Of a stretch of DNA of 64,000 bases, positions 38,069 to 47,376 are shown piece by piece. The notes beneath the pieces are model-generated. The model saw only the letters and a program-made list of their open reading frames with translations, was not told where the DNA came from and made no database searches. Position numbers and translations under genes: made by a program. Numbering within the stretch: position 1 is the first letter of the stretch; every line of letters begins with the position of its first letter. Origin of the DNA: Ardenticatenales bacterium (GTDB taxonomy: Bacteria > Chloroflexota > Anaerolineae > Promineifilales > Promineifilaceae). The stretch lies in the NCBI GenBank assembly GCA_020634515.1, contig JACKBL010000004.1, positions 248,001-312,000 of the forward strand. The letters run 5' to 3'.

Positions 38069-39331
38069 ATGAGCCAATACTGGCGCTTACTACGTACTAA
38101 CCGGAACTATCGACTGTTGTGGTTAGGCGCCCTGATCAGCAACCTGGGGGACTGGTTCAACTTAATTGCCTCCGCAGCCTTGGTAGCCCAGCTGACGACG
38201 ACCGGAACCGCCATCAGCTACCTTTTCCTCGCTCGTTTTTTGCCCCTTTTCTTCTTTAGCCCGATTGCTGGCGTCCTGGCGGACCGCTACAGTCGCCAGG
38301 CAATCATGATCGTGACGGACGTGCTGCGCGCCCTGATTGTGTTGGGCTTCCTGCTGATCCGCGATCCATCGCAAATATGGCTGCTATACCTGCTTACCGT
38401 CAGCCAGTTTGTTCTTAGCGCATTGTTTACGCCGGCGCGTTCCGCGGTGCTGGCGAATGTCGTGCGGACAGAGGAGTTGGTCACGGCTAATGCGCTGGAC
38501 AGCTTGACCTGGAGCACGATGCTGGCGGTTGGTTCCATGCTCGGCGGCGTCGTGGCCGCGTTGTTTGGGGGAACGACGGCATTTGTAGTAGATGCCGGCA
38601 CTTTCTTCCTCTCCGCCTGGTTTATCAGCCGCATCACGAACATACACCAGAGCAGCGCAGACCTCGTCGCCCGACGCGGCTGGTTAGCCTTCCTTGACGG
38701 TCTCCGTTATCTTCGTGGCGCACCCGCTATCCTCGCCCTCAGCCTCGTCAAAGGTGGCGGCTCCCTGGTCTGGGGAGCCGTAAACGTGCTTGAAGTCAAT
38801 TTCGCCGAAAAAATCTTTCCCCTGGGCGGCCACAACAGCACCGCTACGCTGGGCATCATCTACACCATCAGCGGCCTCGGCACCGGACTTGGTCCCTTGC
38901 TGCTGCGCCGCGTCTTTGGCGACGAACCCGCGCGGGCGCGTTGGGCGATCACTTCAGGCTTTGTCCTGCTGACAACCGGCCTGTTTGTGCTGAGCATGGC
39001 CCCCACACTGCCCGTCTTTGCCCTTGGTACCCTGATCCGCACGATTGGCTCTGGCACAATCTGGGTTTTCTCCGCGGCTCTGCTGCAAATGCTCGTGCCT
39101 GATCGTGTGCGCGGGCGCGTCTTTGCTTTTGAATTCGCCTTTCTCACCCTGACCCAATCCATTTCTATTTTTTGGGCGGGTTATGGGCAAGACACGCTGC
39201 ATCTGGGGGTACGCCAGGTGACGGCCCTGATGGGGTGGGTTGGCGTGGCGGTGTTAGGGTTGTGGTTTCTCTTGCAACTACGTGTAGAAGCAACGCAAGC
39301 CGCAGTCGAGAGCCAGGAGCGCGCGTCGTAA
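38069..39331 (+). CDS. MFS transporter
   Basis: The 420-residue protein has about 12 membrane segments and the MFS loop 2-3 motif GVLADRYSRQAIMIVTDVLRA. The N-terminus SQYWRLLRTNRNYRLLWLGALIS fits the enterobactin exporter (MFS_3, EntS-like) group. The substrate is unknown. The ATG at 38069 has GGGGAG eight bases before it, and the frame from 37946 upstream overlaps 5S rRNA and is discarded. A TGCCGGCA at 38593 encodes DAGT within a membrane segment. Confidence 0.85.
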   Translation: MSQYWRLLRTNRNYRLLWLGALISNLGDWFNLIASAALVAQLTTTGTAISYLFLARFLPLFFFSPIAGVLADRYSRQAIMIVTDVLRALIVLGFLLIRDPSQIWLLYLLTVSQFVLSALFTPARSAVLANVVRTEELVTANALDSLTWSTMLAVGSMLGGVVAALFGGTTAFVVDAGTFFLSAWFISRITNIHQSSADLVARRGWLAFLDGLRYLRGAPAILALSLVKGGGSLVWGAVNVLEVNFAEKIFPLGGHNSTATLGIIYTISGLGTGLGPLLLRRVFGDEPARARWAITSGFVLLTTGLFVLSMAPTLPVFALGTLIRTIGSGTIWVFSAALLQMLVPDRVRGRVFAFEFAFLTLTQSISIFWAGYGQDTLHLGVRQVTALMGWVGVAVLGLWFLLQLRVEATQAAVESQERAS

Positions 39332-39340
39332 TGTCGCCGT

Positions 39341-40000
39341 TCAGTTCCAGCCTTCGGAGCCTATTAGGGGCACAAAGCGGACGCCCCCAAGATATTCTGT
39401 TTCGTATAGACCCTCTCCGAGCGAGGTGATGCGCAGGAGTTCTTGTGTCTTGCGGCGTGAGCCAATGGGAATGACCAGCCTGCCGCCGGGCGCGAGCTGC
39501 TCCCGCAAAGCCTGTGGAACGTGGGGACCACTGGCGGAGACGAGAATCCCTTCGTATGGCGCATGCTCACGCCAGCCGAGCGTGCCATCCCCCTGATGTA
39601 AATGAACGTTGGTGTAGCCAAGTCGCTGTAGCCGTATGGTGGCGTAGCGGACGAGAATGGTTTCGCGCTCAACGGTATAAACGTCCCGTGTAAGTTGGGC
39701 CAAAACGGCAGCGGCATATCCTGATCCTGTGCCAATTTCCAGAACCCGGTCGGATCGGTCCAGCACAAGGGCCTGGATCATGTAGGCAACAACGTAGGGC
39801 TGGGAGATGGTTTGCCCTTGCGGTATGGGTAGGGGGGTGTCGGCATAGGCGTATTCTTTGTAGGCGGAAGGGACAAAAAGATGACGGGGGACAAGGGACA
39901 TGGCACGCAGTACGGCGGGGTCAGTAATATCGCGCGCGCGCAATTGCGTGTGAACCATTTTCAGCCTTTCTTCGGTGAATTTGTCTTGCCTGTTCGACAT
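39341..40000 (-). CDS. pcm: protein-L-isoaspartate O-methyltransferase
   Basis: The enzyme repairs isoaspartyl residues in aged proteins using AdoMet. The 219-residue protein has AMSLVPRHLFVPSAYKEYAYAD, TPLPIPQGQTISQPYVVAYM and the AdoMet motif VLEIGTGSGYAAAVLAQL. It ends with the usual RLVIPIGSRR and RFVPLIG. The start at 40000 follows AGGACAGG. It ends 9 bp from the MFS gene end (convergent). Confidence 0.92.
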   Translation of the reverse strand: MSNRQDKFTEERLKMVHTQLRARDITDPAVLRAMSLVPRHLFVPSAYKEYAYADTPLPIPQGQTISQPYVVAYMIQALVLDRSDRVLEIGTGSGYAAAVLAQLTRDVYTVERETILVRYATIRLQRLGYTNVHLHQGDGTLGWREHAPYEGILVSASGPHVPQALREQLAPGGRLVIPIGSRRKTQELLRITSLGEGLYETEYLGGVRFVPLIGSEGWN

Positions 40001-40150
40001 GGAAGCCTGTCCTTCCTGACCGGGCGATGGTTGCTTCCCCGAGGGGTGTGGACAAATTATTGTCCACTCATAAGAAAATTGCAACTCTACGGGGTTCCGG
40101 CGGCTGCCGGCATTTTTCATTCCATTTCTTGTCCGTACGTACTAAAATAA

Positions 40151-40179
40151 TGTACATCTGTAAACTATTGTAGTATAAT
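40151..40179 (+). promoter_or_regulatory. promoter of the XRE-cupin regulator
   Basis: TGTACA (40151-40156) and TATAAT (40174-40179) are separated by 17 bp. Nearby palindromic GTACGTAC and TTGTTGTTCAGG segments could hold an operator for autoregulation. Confidence 0.6.
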
Positions 40180-40271
40180 TGACGTGACTTGGTGAACCCG
40201 TTTGCCGGGTAAACTGATAGACAAAATTGTTGTTCAGGTGCAATGCCCCTTTATGGGATGCACAATTAGCA

Positions 40272-40904
40272 ATGGAACGCACAAACCTTGACGTCGGCAG
40301 GCGTATTCGCCGCCAGCGAGAAGCGCTAGGGCTTTCCCTGCGGGCGCTGGCAAAGCAGTGTGGTCTGTCGACAAATGCCATTAGTCTGATCGAACGAGGC
40401 GAGAATTCACCTACGGTTTCCTCGCTGCATGTGCTGGCGACGGCGTTGGGTGTGTCCATCACCGATTTTTTCGAGGACGCGGAGGCGCGCCAGGCCATCA
40501 TTGTCGTTCGACCAGAGACACGATTGCGTTCCGAGGCCAATGGCATCACGCTAGAAAGCCTGGGGATTGGGCTGCCGCATCAGCATCTTGAACCGTTTCT
40601 GGTTACATTGTCGGCGGGGGCGGGCAACGCGGACCAACCGGTCCGTCATGGGGGAGAGGAGTTTGTTTACTGCCTGGCCGGTATCGTTGAGTATCGCATT
40701 GCTGATCAGGCGTATATTCTGGAGCCAGGAAACAGTCTCCTGTTTGATGCCTCTCTGCCCCACAGTTTTCGCAATCTCCGGGAGGCTCCCGCGCGATTCA
40801 TGCTTGTTTTTTACGCGGATGCCGGCAATCACCTGGCGCGCAGACTCCACCTGGAAGCGCCGTCAGAACCGGAAGACGACGCTGAATCGCCTCTCGCAAC
40901 CTGA
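40272..40904 (+). CDS. XRE-family regulator with cupin sensor domain
   Basis: The 210-residue protein has an N-terminal helix-turn-helix (VGRRIRRQREALGLSLRALA, then QCGLSTNAISLIERGENSPTV). A C-terminal cupin domain follows, with GGEEFVYCLAGIVEYRI and LEPGNSLLFDASLPHSFRN, including its metal-type His and Glu residues. This domain order is that of regulators such as PuuR and SutR that sense small molecules. The target is unknown; the lipoprotein downstream is 39 bp away on the same strand. The ATG at 40272 has no strong ribosome binding site. Confidence 0.82.
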   Translation: MERTNLDVGRRIRRQREALGLSLRALAKQCGLSTNAISLIERGENSPTVSSLHVLATALGVSITDFFEDAEARQAIIVVRPETRLRSEANGITLESLGIGLPHQHLEPFLVTLSAGAGNADQPVRHGGEEFVYCLAGIVEYRIADQAYILEPGNSLLFDASLPHSFRNLREAPARFMLVFYADAGNHLARRLHLEAPSEPEDDAESPLAT

Positions 40905-40943
40905 AACCAGCCCTCCACAGGTCGCCGAGGCAGGAGGTAACTC

Positions 40944-41567
40944 ATGCAATCCCACCACAGCCTCAGGCAAATCCTGATCATTATTTGTCTCTGCTGGCTC
41001 TTGCTCCTCGCGGCCAGTTGCTCCCCCGCTGCCACCACCGCCGCCATCCCGTCGCCCACCCCCACCGCGGAAGCAACCACACCCGCCGCCGTCCTCACGG
41101 CCCGCGACGCGGCCCTCGCTTTCCTGCGCACCAGCGCCAATGAGTGTGTTCCCCGCGCCGGCGTGCGTTGGCGGGCAGCCCCGGGCGGCGCGGAAACGCC
41201 CGTCGGCTTTGGCGTCTACCGTTTCACCGCCGAGGATTGCACCATCACCGTTTCCTACACGCTAGACACAAATGCCGGCACTCTCTACCATGTTGCCCTG
41301 GGCGATAGCGTTACCGGATTTTGCTGGCAGGCCGTCGTAGACGCAAATGGGCGCGTTCTGCGCACCGGCGTGGCGGCAGCCAACGAACCGGGAGAGGGAA
41401 ACCCCGCCGCGCTCTATTGCACGCAACAAGGGTATCAATACGAGGTGCGGGCGCAGCAGGATGGTCGTCTGTGTGGCATCTGTGTTTTCCCCGACGGAAA
41501 CGCTTGCAATAGTTGGGCCTTCTTCAACGGAGAATGTGGACCGACTACACCAACGGAGAACAAGTAA
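40944..41567 (+). CDS. lipoprotein with C-terminal DUF333 domain
   Basis: The 207-residue protein has a signal with lipobox LLLLAASC, a Thr/Pro/Ala-rich linker, and a middle domain (VPRAGVRWRAAPG, FTAEDCTITVSYTLDT). It ends in a DUF333-type cysteine-rich tail (NPAALYCTQQGYQYEVR, CGICVFPDGNACNSWAFFNGEC). DUF333 modules occur in putative haemolysin-like lipoproteins of unknown function. AGGAGGT precedes the ATG at 40944. It is probably surface-exposed. Confidence 0.78.
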   Translation: MQSHHSLRQILIIICLCWLLLLAASCSPAATTAAIPSPTPTAEATTPAAVLTARDAALAFLRTSANECVPRAGVRWRAAPGGAETPVGFGVYRFTAEDCTITVSYTLDTNAGTLYHVALGDSVTGFCWQAVVDANGRVLRTGVAAANEPGEGNPAALYCTQQGYQYEVRAQQDGRLCGICVFPDGNACNSWAFFNGECGPTTPTENK

Positions 41568-41571
41568 CCGA

Positions 41572-41666
41572 GCAACTGCTAAGCCAGATTGGACCAATTT
41601 TCTCTGGTGATAATGGTTATTGAGCGCGTGAAATGGGTCCAATCTCCAGAGAACGTTAGTCGTTGC
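41572..41666 (+). repeat. GATTGGACCAATTT-type interspersed element, copy C (95 bp)
   Basis: The ends GCAACTGCTAAGCC and GTTAGTCGTTGC are inverted repeats. Internal order is AGATTGGACCAATTT, CTCTGG, GAGCGCGTG, AAATGGGTCCAATCT, CCAGAG. It lies just after the lipoprotein stop and before a terminator. Confidence 0.8.
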
Positions 41667-41681
41667 GTAACCGACACAAAA

Positions 41682-41714
41682 CGAAAGCCGCGCCATTGGC
41701 GCGGCTTTCGTTTT
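41682..41714. terminator. bidirectional terminator
   Basis: CGAAAGCCGCGCC/GGCGCGGCTTTCG is a 13-bp perfect stem with a short loop, followed by TTTT on the plus strand and preceded by AAAA-rich sequence on the other. It separates the plus-strand lipoprotein from the minus-strand zinc-ribbon gene. Confidence 0.8.
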
Positions 41715-41761
41715 CGTATAATAGTGATACGCCCGTTGGGACTATCGTGGCGGTTGTGCGT

Positions 41762-42013
41762 CTAATTGGAGAACAAGATGTCCAGGAATGTACCCAGGTC
41801 GTCTTTTCCTTCCAACATGCGCAAATTGTACACCTCCGTATAGCCACAATTATTACAGGAAACAAAGGCATACCGGTATGGCTGAATCTCCATCAGCCGC
41901 GACAGACCCGTGCCCGACATCGACAGGCGCTCCACATGCCCCCCCGCGCGCCCACAGCGCGCGCAAACAAACTCTTGCCCCAACAATTGTTCCACTTGTC
42001 CTTTTGCCATCAT
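41762..42013 (-). CDS. zinc-ribbon nucleic-acid-binding-like protein
   Basis: The 83-residue protein has two zinc knuckles, FVCARCGRAGGHVERLSMSGTG and FVSCNNCGYTEVYNL. The layout fits the small zinc-ribbon family known as DUF2082-like, of unknown function. GGAGA precedes the ATG at 42013. Confidence 0.72.
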   Translation of the reverse strand: MMAKGQVEQLLGQEFVCARCGRAGGHVERLSMSGTGLSRLMEIQPYRYAFVSCNNCGYTEVYNLRMLEGKDDLGTFLDILFSN

Positions 42014-42517
42014 TGTTCTCCTTTCCACCCCTGACGGGTGGGCGGCAAACTCACGTGTCGCCTGTCAATTCGAGCCGACAGGGTTATACTTTTTTACGAA
42101 GGCAGCGCGGCAGAGTTGCAGCGCCGCGCTTGCGGCCACCGGAAAAATCGTTTATTTTCGCCTGTCACAAATATCCTCGCAGGGGTGTTTACAAAAAGGC
42201 GGCAACTACTAAAATCCATAGCGGCTGATCCTCTAAAAATATGTCGCGCGAGACCCCAGCACCCGCCGGAGAAATCTCTTTCCGCGCGTAACTGCTAAGG
42301 AACGGAATTTAATAAGACAACGAAGTTGTTTGCTTGGTAACACTCCCGTTCCTTCAAACTGACGATGCAATTCCGTACTTTATTTCGTCGTCAGTCCTAA
42401 GCCGATTGGACCAATTTTCTCTGGTGAAATAGCCATTGAGCGCGTGAAATGGGTCCAATCTCCAGAGAGCGTCGGTAGTTACTTCCGCGCAAGGGAAAGC
42501 AGCAAAAGGAAATGCTC
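42014..42517. other. intergenic region with repeats upstream of ABC exporter
   Basis: This 500-bp gap has no convincing gene. It contains an inverted pair ACGGAATTTAA/ATTCCGTAC near 42302 and 42370 and the GATTGGACCAATTT element copy D. Open plus-strand frames (41910-42298) have no protein-like composition. Confidence 0.55.
42390..42482 (+). repeat. GATTGGACCAATTT-type interspersed element, copy D
   Basis: It runs from GTCAGTCCTAAGCC to GTCGGTAGTTAC, with the same internal order as copy C: GATTGGACCAATTT, CTCTGG, GAGCGCGTG, AAATGGGTCCAATC, CCAGAG. It ends 30 bp before the ribosome binding site of the ABC ATPase. Confidence 0.8.
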
Positions 42518-43192
42518 ATGAGTGAGCCAATCATCATCGTGGACAACGTCTACAAATCCTACTTGATGGGCAAAGAAGCCGTCCCAGCCCTGCGCGGCGT
42601 ATCGCTAGAAATCCGGCAGGGCGAATTTGTCTGTCTGATGGGGCCAAGTGGCTCAGGCAAAACCACGCTGCTCAACATCATTGGCGGCCTGGATGAGGCC
42701 AGCCGTGGTCACTTGATCGTGCAGGGGGAAAACCTGGTGGCACTTTCGGAAAACGAACTGGCCCGCCTGCGCCTGGAGAAAATGGGCTTCGTCTTTCAAA
42801 ACTACAATCTCCTGGGCAACTTTACGGCGCAGGAGAATGTGGAAGCGCCCATGGTGCTGGCGGGCGTGGGGCGCAAAGAGCGCCGGCAGCGTGCCCACAC
42901 CCTTTTGGAGCGAGTCGGCCTCGGCGACCGGGCGCACCATTATCCGGGCGAGCTTTCCGGCGGGCAGCAGCAGCGCGTGGCCATTGCCCGCGCCCTGGCG
43001 AACAACCCGCCCATCCTCATTGCTGATGAAATGACGGGCGATCTGGACTCGGAGACGGGGTTTGCCATCATGGAACTGGCCTCCCAACTCAATCGAGACG
43101 GCATGACTATCGTTTTTGTCACCCACGACCCCCGCATGGCGGCCTTTGCGCAGCGTGTGGTGGAATTGCGCGACGGGCAGATTCTGTCATGA
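42518..43192 (+). CDS. ABC exporter ATPase (MacB/LolD type)
   Basis: The 224-residue ATPase has Walker A MGPSGSGKTTLLN, Q-loop FVFQNYNLLGNFTAQENV, signature ELSGGQQQRVAIARALA, Walker B ILIADEMTGDLDSETG and switch His in VFVTHDP. The Walker B region reads ADEMTGDLD where most relatives have ADEPTGNLD, a small departure. The ATG at 42518 is preferred because AAGGA lies at good spacing. It overlaps the permease gene by four bases (ATGA). Confidence 0.9.
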   Translation: MSEPIIIVDNVYKSYLMGKEAVPALRGVSLEIRQGEFVCLMGPSGSGKTTLLNIIGGLDEASRGHLIVQGENLVALSENELARLRLEKMGFVFQNYNLLGNFTAQENVEAPMVLAGVGRKERRQRAHTLLERVGLGDRAHHYPGELSGGQQQRVAIARALANNPPILIADEMTGDLDSETGFAIMELASQLNRDGMTIVFVTHDPRMAAFAQRVVELRDGQILS

Positions 43193-45978
43193 TTCTCAAA
43201 TACGTCTGGAAAAACTTCAGCCGCCGCAAAGTGCGCACCGTTTTGATGGTGCTGGCGCTGTTGGTGAGCATGGGCTTGATTGTGACGATGAGCGCCACGG
43301 TGGAAACGGTGCGCCGCTCGAACGTGGATCTGATTGCCAATGAGGTGGGGCAGTTTGACCTGTCCATCACCAAGATGGACATCAGCCCGGACCCGTTCAT
43401 TGATGTGGCGGATGTTGTGCCGCGTGTGCTGGCGGCGGACAGCCGCGTCACCGCTGTGTATGCGCGCATTCAGCAGCCGGTGGAGATGAACATCGGGGCC
43501 GAAGTGGCGCAGGGAACGCTGCTGGCGCTCGATCCTGCCGTGGACCATATCGGTTTTATTGAGGTGGTCTCCGGGACGCTGGCTTTGGGGGAGCAGCAGG
43601 CGGCGCTGTTTGCGGATACGGCGGGTGTCTATGGGTTGGATGTGGGAGATACGATTGACGTGGCCTACAGCTTTCCGCTGCCGCGGGAGAAGGGGCAGCC
43701 GAGTACGTCGGGCAGCAGCCAGCGGCGTACTGTGCAAAGTTTTACGATTAGGGCCATTGTGCGCCAGGATGGCGTGACCAGCAGCAGCGTGAGCGAAGGG
43801 CTGATCGTGTCGCTGGCGGATGCGCAGGCGTGGTTGCGGCGGGAGGGGCGGGCGCAGCAGTTGGTGGCGACGGTTGATCCCGCGTTGTACGAGACGAGTA
43901 GCGCGGAGGAGGCGGCGCTGCGGGTGCGGGAGGTGGCGGAAACGGTGCAGCAGGCGTTGGGGGATGAGTATGTTTTTGCCATGGACAAGGCGGCTGCTTT
44001 GGATGCGTCCAGTCAGGGTTTCCTGGTGATTCAGGCGTTGATCAGTGTTTATGGCTTGACGGCACTGGGGATTGTGGGGCTGCTGGTGCATACGTTGGTG
44101 ATGACGAATGTGCAGGAGCAGCGGCGGGATATGGCGATTTTGCGTATTTTGGGCAGCCAGCGCCGTTATCTTTTCCAACTGGTGATTGCCGAGGTAATGG
44201 TGATGGGGGCGATTGGGGTGATTTTGGGGGCGATCTTGGGGCAGGCGTTGACGCGGTATGTGGTTGTGCCGGCAATTGCACATCAAATGACGTTAGCCGG
44301 ACTGACTTTTCGCTTGCAGCCTCAGGTGACGTTGGGGACGATAATGCCGGCATCTATCGCCACCTTTGCCGTCCTCATCATCAGCACCCTCAAGCCCGCC
44401 CAGGAAGCCTCGCGCACCAAAGTCATGCACGCCATCAACCCCAGCGTCGCCGACAACCTGCAAATCGAAGACCTGGCCCGCCTCCGTGAACGCCGCCCCG
44501 ACGGCAAACTCTTCCTGGCCGGCCTCATCCTCCTCCTCATCTTCGCCCTTATCGCCGGCTTCCAGGTCATCGACGCCTTTGGCAACCCCGCCCTACAAGT
44601 CGTCTTCATCCTGGCCGCGCTGGGCGTACTCGTGCTGGGCGTCGGCCTCATCTTCTTCATCACCACCGTTCCTTTTGAGCGGCTGGCGCTGCTGGTGATG
44701 CGACTGGTCGCCCCGCGTCTGACCTACTTCGCCAGCCGCAACGTGGGGCGCGGCCAACTGCGAAACACCCTCATCTCCCTCCTTGTGCTATTTAGCGGCG
44801 TGCTACCCAGCTTCCTGGCGACCCAGGTGGCCCTGGACCAGGCGAATTTGCCCGGCTCGGTGCGGCTGCGCTGGGGCGCGCCTGTGGGCATTCGCGTCTC
44901 CGGCACGTGGCTGCCCGAACCGGAAGCCGCCACTTATCGCCTGCGCCCCAGCTTCCTCACGGATGACTTGGAGGCTGTTCCGGGCATTGATCGCACGGCG
45001 GGGCTTTCGCATAGTTACTCCTCCCGCCTGACGGACCCCATCGGCCTACGTGGAGCGGGGGTGACGGTGATCGGCGTGAGCGGGCGGCTGCGGGAGGTGG
45101 CTTATCCCGACCTGGTGGAATTTGTAGCCGGCAGCCCGCGGGCGCTGGACGATATTCTCGCGGACCCTCAGGCGATCATTATCAGCGAGGGGCTGGCGGA
45201 GGAACTGTCGGCGACGGTGGGCAATGAGTTGAAATTGGAGGGGGCGGGGCGGGACCATACGGTGGTGGTGCATGTGGTGGGGGTGGCAAGGCGAATTGCC
45301 GGCATTGACAACATCGGCCGCAGTCGCATTCAAGCCCGTTCCGGCAGCACCGTCCTCCTCTCGCTGGATGGCTTCCGCGCCCTCAAAACCCCACCCGACC
45401 TGCCCCTGCCACCCGCCGACGATCCCATCCTGGCCCGTGTCATTGCCACCACCACGCCCGGAGCCGTGGCGCAGGACGTGCTGGACGACCTCAACCAGCG
45501 GTACGCCACCAAACTCAACCTGCGCATCAACCTGATGGAAACCGACCTGGCGCGCAGCGAGCGCGGACAGGCCACACAGCGTATTTTCCTCATTGCCCTC
45601 ACCCTGATCTCCTTCACCACGGCGGTCTTCGGTGTCTTTGCCGTCATCTACGTCACCATCTACGCCCGCCGCATCGAAATTGGCATGTTAAAAGCGATGG
45701 GCATGCGACGGCGCGACCTGACGGGGATGCTCGTCATCGAAGCGATCACGATGACGCTGGGCGCGGCGCTGGCAGGCATCGCCGCCGGGGCGACGATGGG
45801 ATACGTCGCCACCTATGGCAACTACATTTTGCAGCAGCGCCCCGTTGTCTTTGCCGTGGACACAACGGTGATGCCGCTGATTGTGGTCATGGTGGTGCTG
45901 GCCAGCATGATTGGCGCGGTTTTTTCGGCGCGGCGGATCGTGAAGCGACAGGCTGTTGAGATTTTGCGGATGCAGTAA
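43189..45978 (+). CDS. FtsX/MacB-type ABC permease
   Basis: The 929-residue permease has an N-terminal membrane anchor (KVRTVLMVLALLVSMGLIV), a large extracytoplasmic domain and a first FtsX domain (FLVIQALISVYGLTALGIV to VTLGTIMPASIATFAVLII). It then has a middle membrane region and a second FtsX domain (FLIALTLISFTTAVFGVFAVI to the C-terminus). This is the 10-TM duplicated FtsX layout. TGCCGGCA sites at 44267, 44345 and 45297 mark abrupt changes from G-rich to C-rich codons. It works with the ATPase and adaptor on either side. Confidence 0.88.
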   Translation: MILKYVWKNFSRRKVRTVLMVLALLVSMGLIVTMSATVETVRRSNVDLIANEVGQFDLSITKMDISPDPFIDVADVVPRVLAADSRVTAVYARIQQPVEMNIGAEVAQGTLLALDPAVDHIGFIEVVSGTLALGEQQAALFADTAGVYGLDVGDTIDVAYSFPLPREKGQPSTSGSSQRRTVQSFTIRAIVRQDGVTSSSVSEGLIVSLADAQAWLRREGRAQQLVATVDPALYETSSAEEAALRVREVAETVQQALGDEYVFAMDKAAALDASSQGFLVIQALISVYGLTALGIVGLLVHTLVMTNVQEQRRDMAILRILGSQRRYLFQLVIAEVMVMGAIGVILGAILGQALTRYVVVPAIAHQMTLAGLTFRLQPQVTLGTIMPASIATFAVLIISTLKPAQEASRTKVMHAINPSVADNLQIEDLARLRERRPDGKLFLAGLILLLIFALIAGFQVIDAFGNPALQVVFILAALGVLVLGVGLIFFITTVPFERLALLVMRLVAPRLTYFASRNVGRGQLRNTLISLLVLFSGVLPSFLATQVALDQANLPGSVRLRWGAPVGIRVSGTWLPEPEAATYRLRPSFLTDDLEAVPGIDRTAGLSHSYSSRLTDPIGLRGAGVTVIGVSGRLREVAYPDLVEFVAGSPRALDDILADPQAIIISEGLAEELSATVGNELKLEGAGRDHTVVVHVVGVARRIAGIDNIGRSRIQARSGSTVLLSLDGFRALKTPPDLPLPPADDPILARVIATTTPGAVAQDVLDDLNQRYATKLNLRINLMETDLARSERGQATQRIFLIALTLISFTTAVFGVFAVIYVTIYARRIEIGMLKAMGMRRRDLTGMLVIEAITMTLGAALAGIAAGATMGYVATYGNYILQQRPVVFAVDTTVMPLIVVMVVLASMIGAVFSARRIVKRQAVEILRMQ

Positions 45979-46038
45979 ATACAGCGGCACTTACAAAAAG
46001 ACGGGAAACTTCGGTTACCGTGCAATAAAGGACTTGCG

Positions 46039-47295
46039 ATGAAGCGGTATTTCATTTTGTGTTTGACTTTAATGGCGCTGGTGCTGGGTGGATGCCGGCA
46101 ATCTTCCTCACGCCTCTCTACCACACCCACGCCCAACGCCTCCGCGAACACCCCCACGCCACAACCCACCCGCGCCGCGCAAACAGGCGTCACCGTCCTC
46201 GCCGAAGGGCAAATCGTGGCCGTCAATCCGGTGCTGCCCCTGGGCTTCCAGACCGGTGGGCATTTGCTCACCCTGGCCGTCCAGGCTGGCGACACCGTCG
46301 CCGCCGGAGACTTGATTGCCACACTCGCCGACGACGCCCTGCAAGACGCCGTCACCAACGCGCAGTTGCAACTGGCGCAGGCGGAAAACAGCCTGGCGCA
46401 GGCGCAGGCCTCCCTGGACACGCTGCGGAATTGGGAGGCGGACGAACTGGCTGTTGCCGCGGCGGAAGCCAACCTGGCGGCGGCGGAAGCCGGTTACCAG
46501 GCGGCGCAGGCGCAAGACGCGGCAGCCGGCAACACCCTCACCTCCGCCCGCATCTCCGTGGACCAGGCGCGCCAGGGCGTGGCCGACGCCCAAGAAGCCT
46601 ACGATACGGCCTGGGACCCGGCGCGGGATTGGGAACTGAATGACCCCTTCCGCGCGGATCGCCTGAAAGCGGAGCGGGACGCCACCACCCGCCGCCTGGA
46701 GGGGGCACGCCAAAACCTGGAAGTGGCGCAGGCGCAGTACAACCTGGCCCTGGCCGGCCTGCAAGATGACGCCGCCCTCAAGGCGCGCGTCTCCGTGGTC
46801 ACGGCGCAGCAATCGTTGGATCAGGCTCGGCGCGGCCCCACGGAGGCGGACATTGCCGCCGCGGAGTTGAAAGTGGAGCAAGCGGAGCTGGCGCGGGAGC
46901 AAAGCGAATTCTCTCTGGCGCAGGCGCAAAAGGCGCTGGCGCAGGCACGGCTTTTGGCGCCGTGGGGCGGAACCATTCTCTCCGTGGAGGTGGCTGCGGG
47001 CGCACTGGTGGGCACGGGTTCGCCCATCGTGACGTTGCTGGACACCAATCATCTTCAGTTTCAGACGACGAACGTGAGTGAACGGGACCTGGCGCAGATT
47101 GTGGCCGGGTTGCCGGTGGAGATTGTGCTAAAAGCGTTTCCGGATCAGCCTGTGGCGGGGCGCGTGGCGCGGGTGGCGCCGCAGGCGTCGGGCGCGGTGG
47201 GGGATGCGGCTGTTTTTGCGGTAATGATTGACTTGCCGCCGACGGACCTGGCGCTGCGTCCGGGCATGACGGGGCGGGCAGAAATCAGGGAGTAG
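46039..47295 (+). CDS. periplasmic adaptor lipoprotein (HlyD/MacA-like)
   Basis: The 418-residue protein has a signal with lipobox ALVLGGC and the lipoyl-like half motif GHLLTLAVQAGDTVAAGDLIATLAD. A long alpha-helical coiled-coil region rich in QAQ/AEA repeats follows (about residues 105-300). It returns to the barrel with APWGGTILSVEVAAGALVGTGSP and ends LRPGMTGRAEIRE. This is the membrane-fusion protein of the MacB-type exporter encoded just upstream. A TGCCGGCA at 46093 follows the lipobox cysteine codon. Confidence 0.88.
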   Translation: MKRYFILCLTLMALVLGGCRQSSSRLSTTPTPNASANTPTPQPTRAAQTGVTVLAEGQIVAVNPVLPLGFQTGGHLLTLAVQAGDTVAAGDLIATLADDALQDAVTNAQLQLAQAENSLAQAQASLDTLRNWEADELAVAAAEANLAAAEAGYQAAQAQDAAAGNTLTSARISVDQARQGVADAQEAYDTAWDPARDWELNDPFRADRLKAERDATTRRLEGARQNLEVAQAQYNLALAGLQDDAALKARVSVVTAQQSLDQARRGPTEADIAAAELKVEQAELAREQSEFSLAQAQKALAQARLLAPWGGTILSVEVAAGALVGTGSPIVTLLDTNHLQFQTTNVSERDLAQIVAGLPVEIVLKAFPDQPVAGRVARVAPQASGAVGDAAVFAVMIDLPPTDLALRPGMTGRAEIRE

Positions 47296-47309
47296 TCGCG
47301 CAAACACAA

Positions 47310-47340
47310 ATGCGACGCACTGGCCCCAAGTGCGTCGCAT
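47310..47340. terminator. hairpin after the exporter operon
   Basis: ATGCGACGCACT/AGTGCGTCGCAT is a perfect 12-bp stem with a 7-base loop, 15 bp after the adaptor stop. There is no T run, so it may be a stability hairpin or a weak terminator. Confidence 0.6.
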
Positions 47341-47376
47341 CTCAAAACCTTCGAAATTCGTTCTTCGTGACGGGCG

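Noticed and set aside
41910..42298. Overlapping plus-strand frames upstream of the ABC exporter
   Set aside because: Composition is not protein-like, the frames overlap the zinc-ribbon gene on the other strand and repeats, and no ribosome binding site is present.
42940..44286. 448-codon minus-strand frame opposite the ABC exporter
   Set aside because: His/Arg/Gln-rich shadow of the FtsX permease gene.
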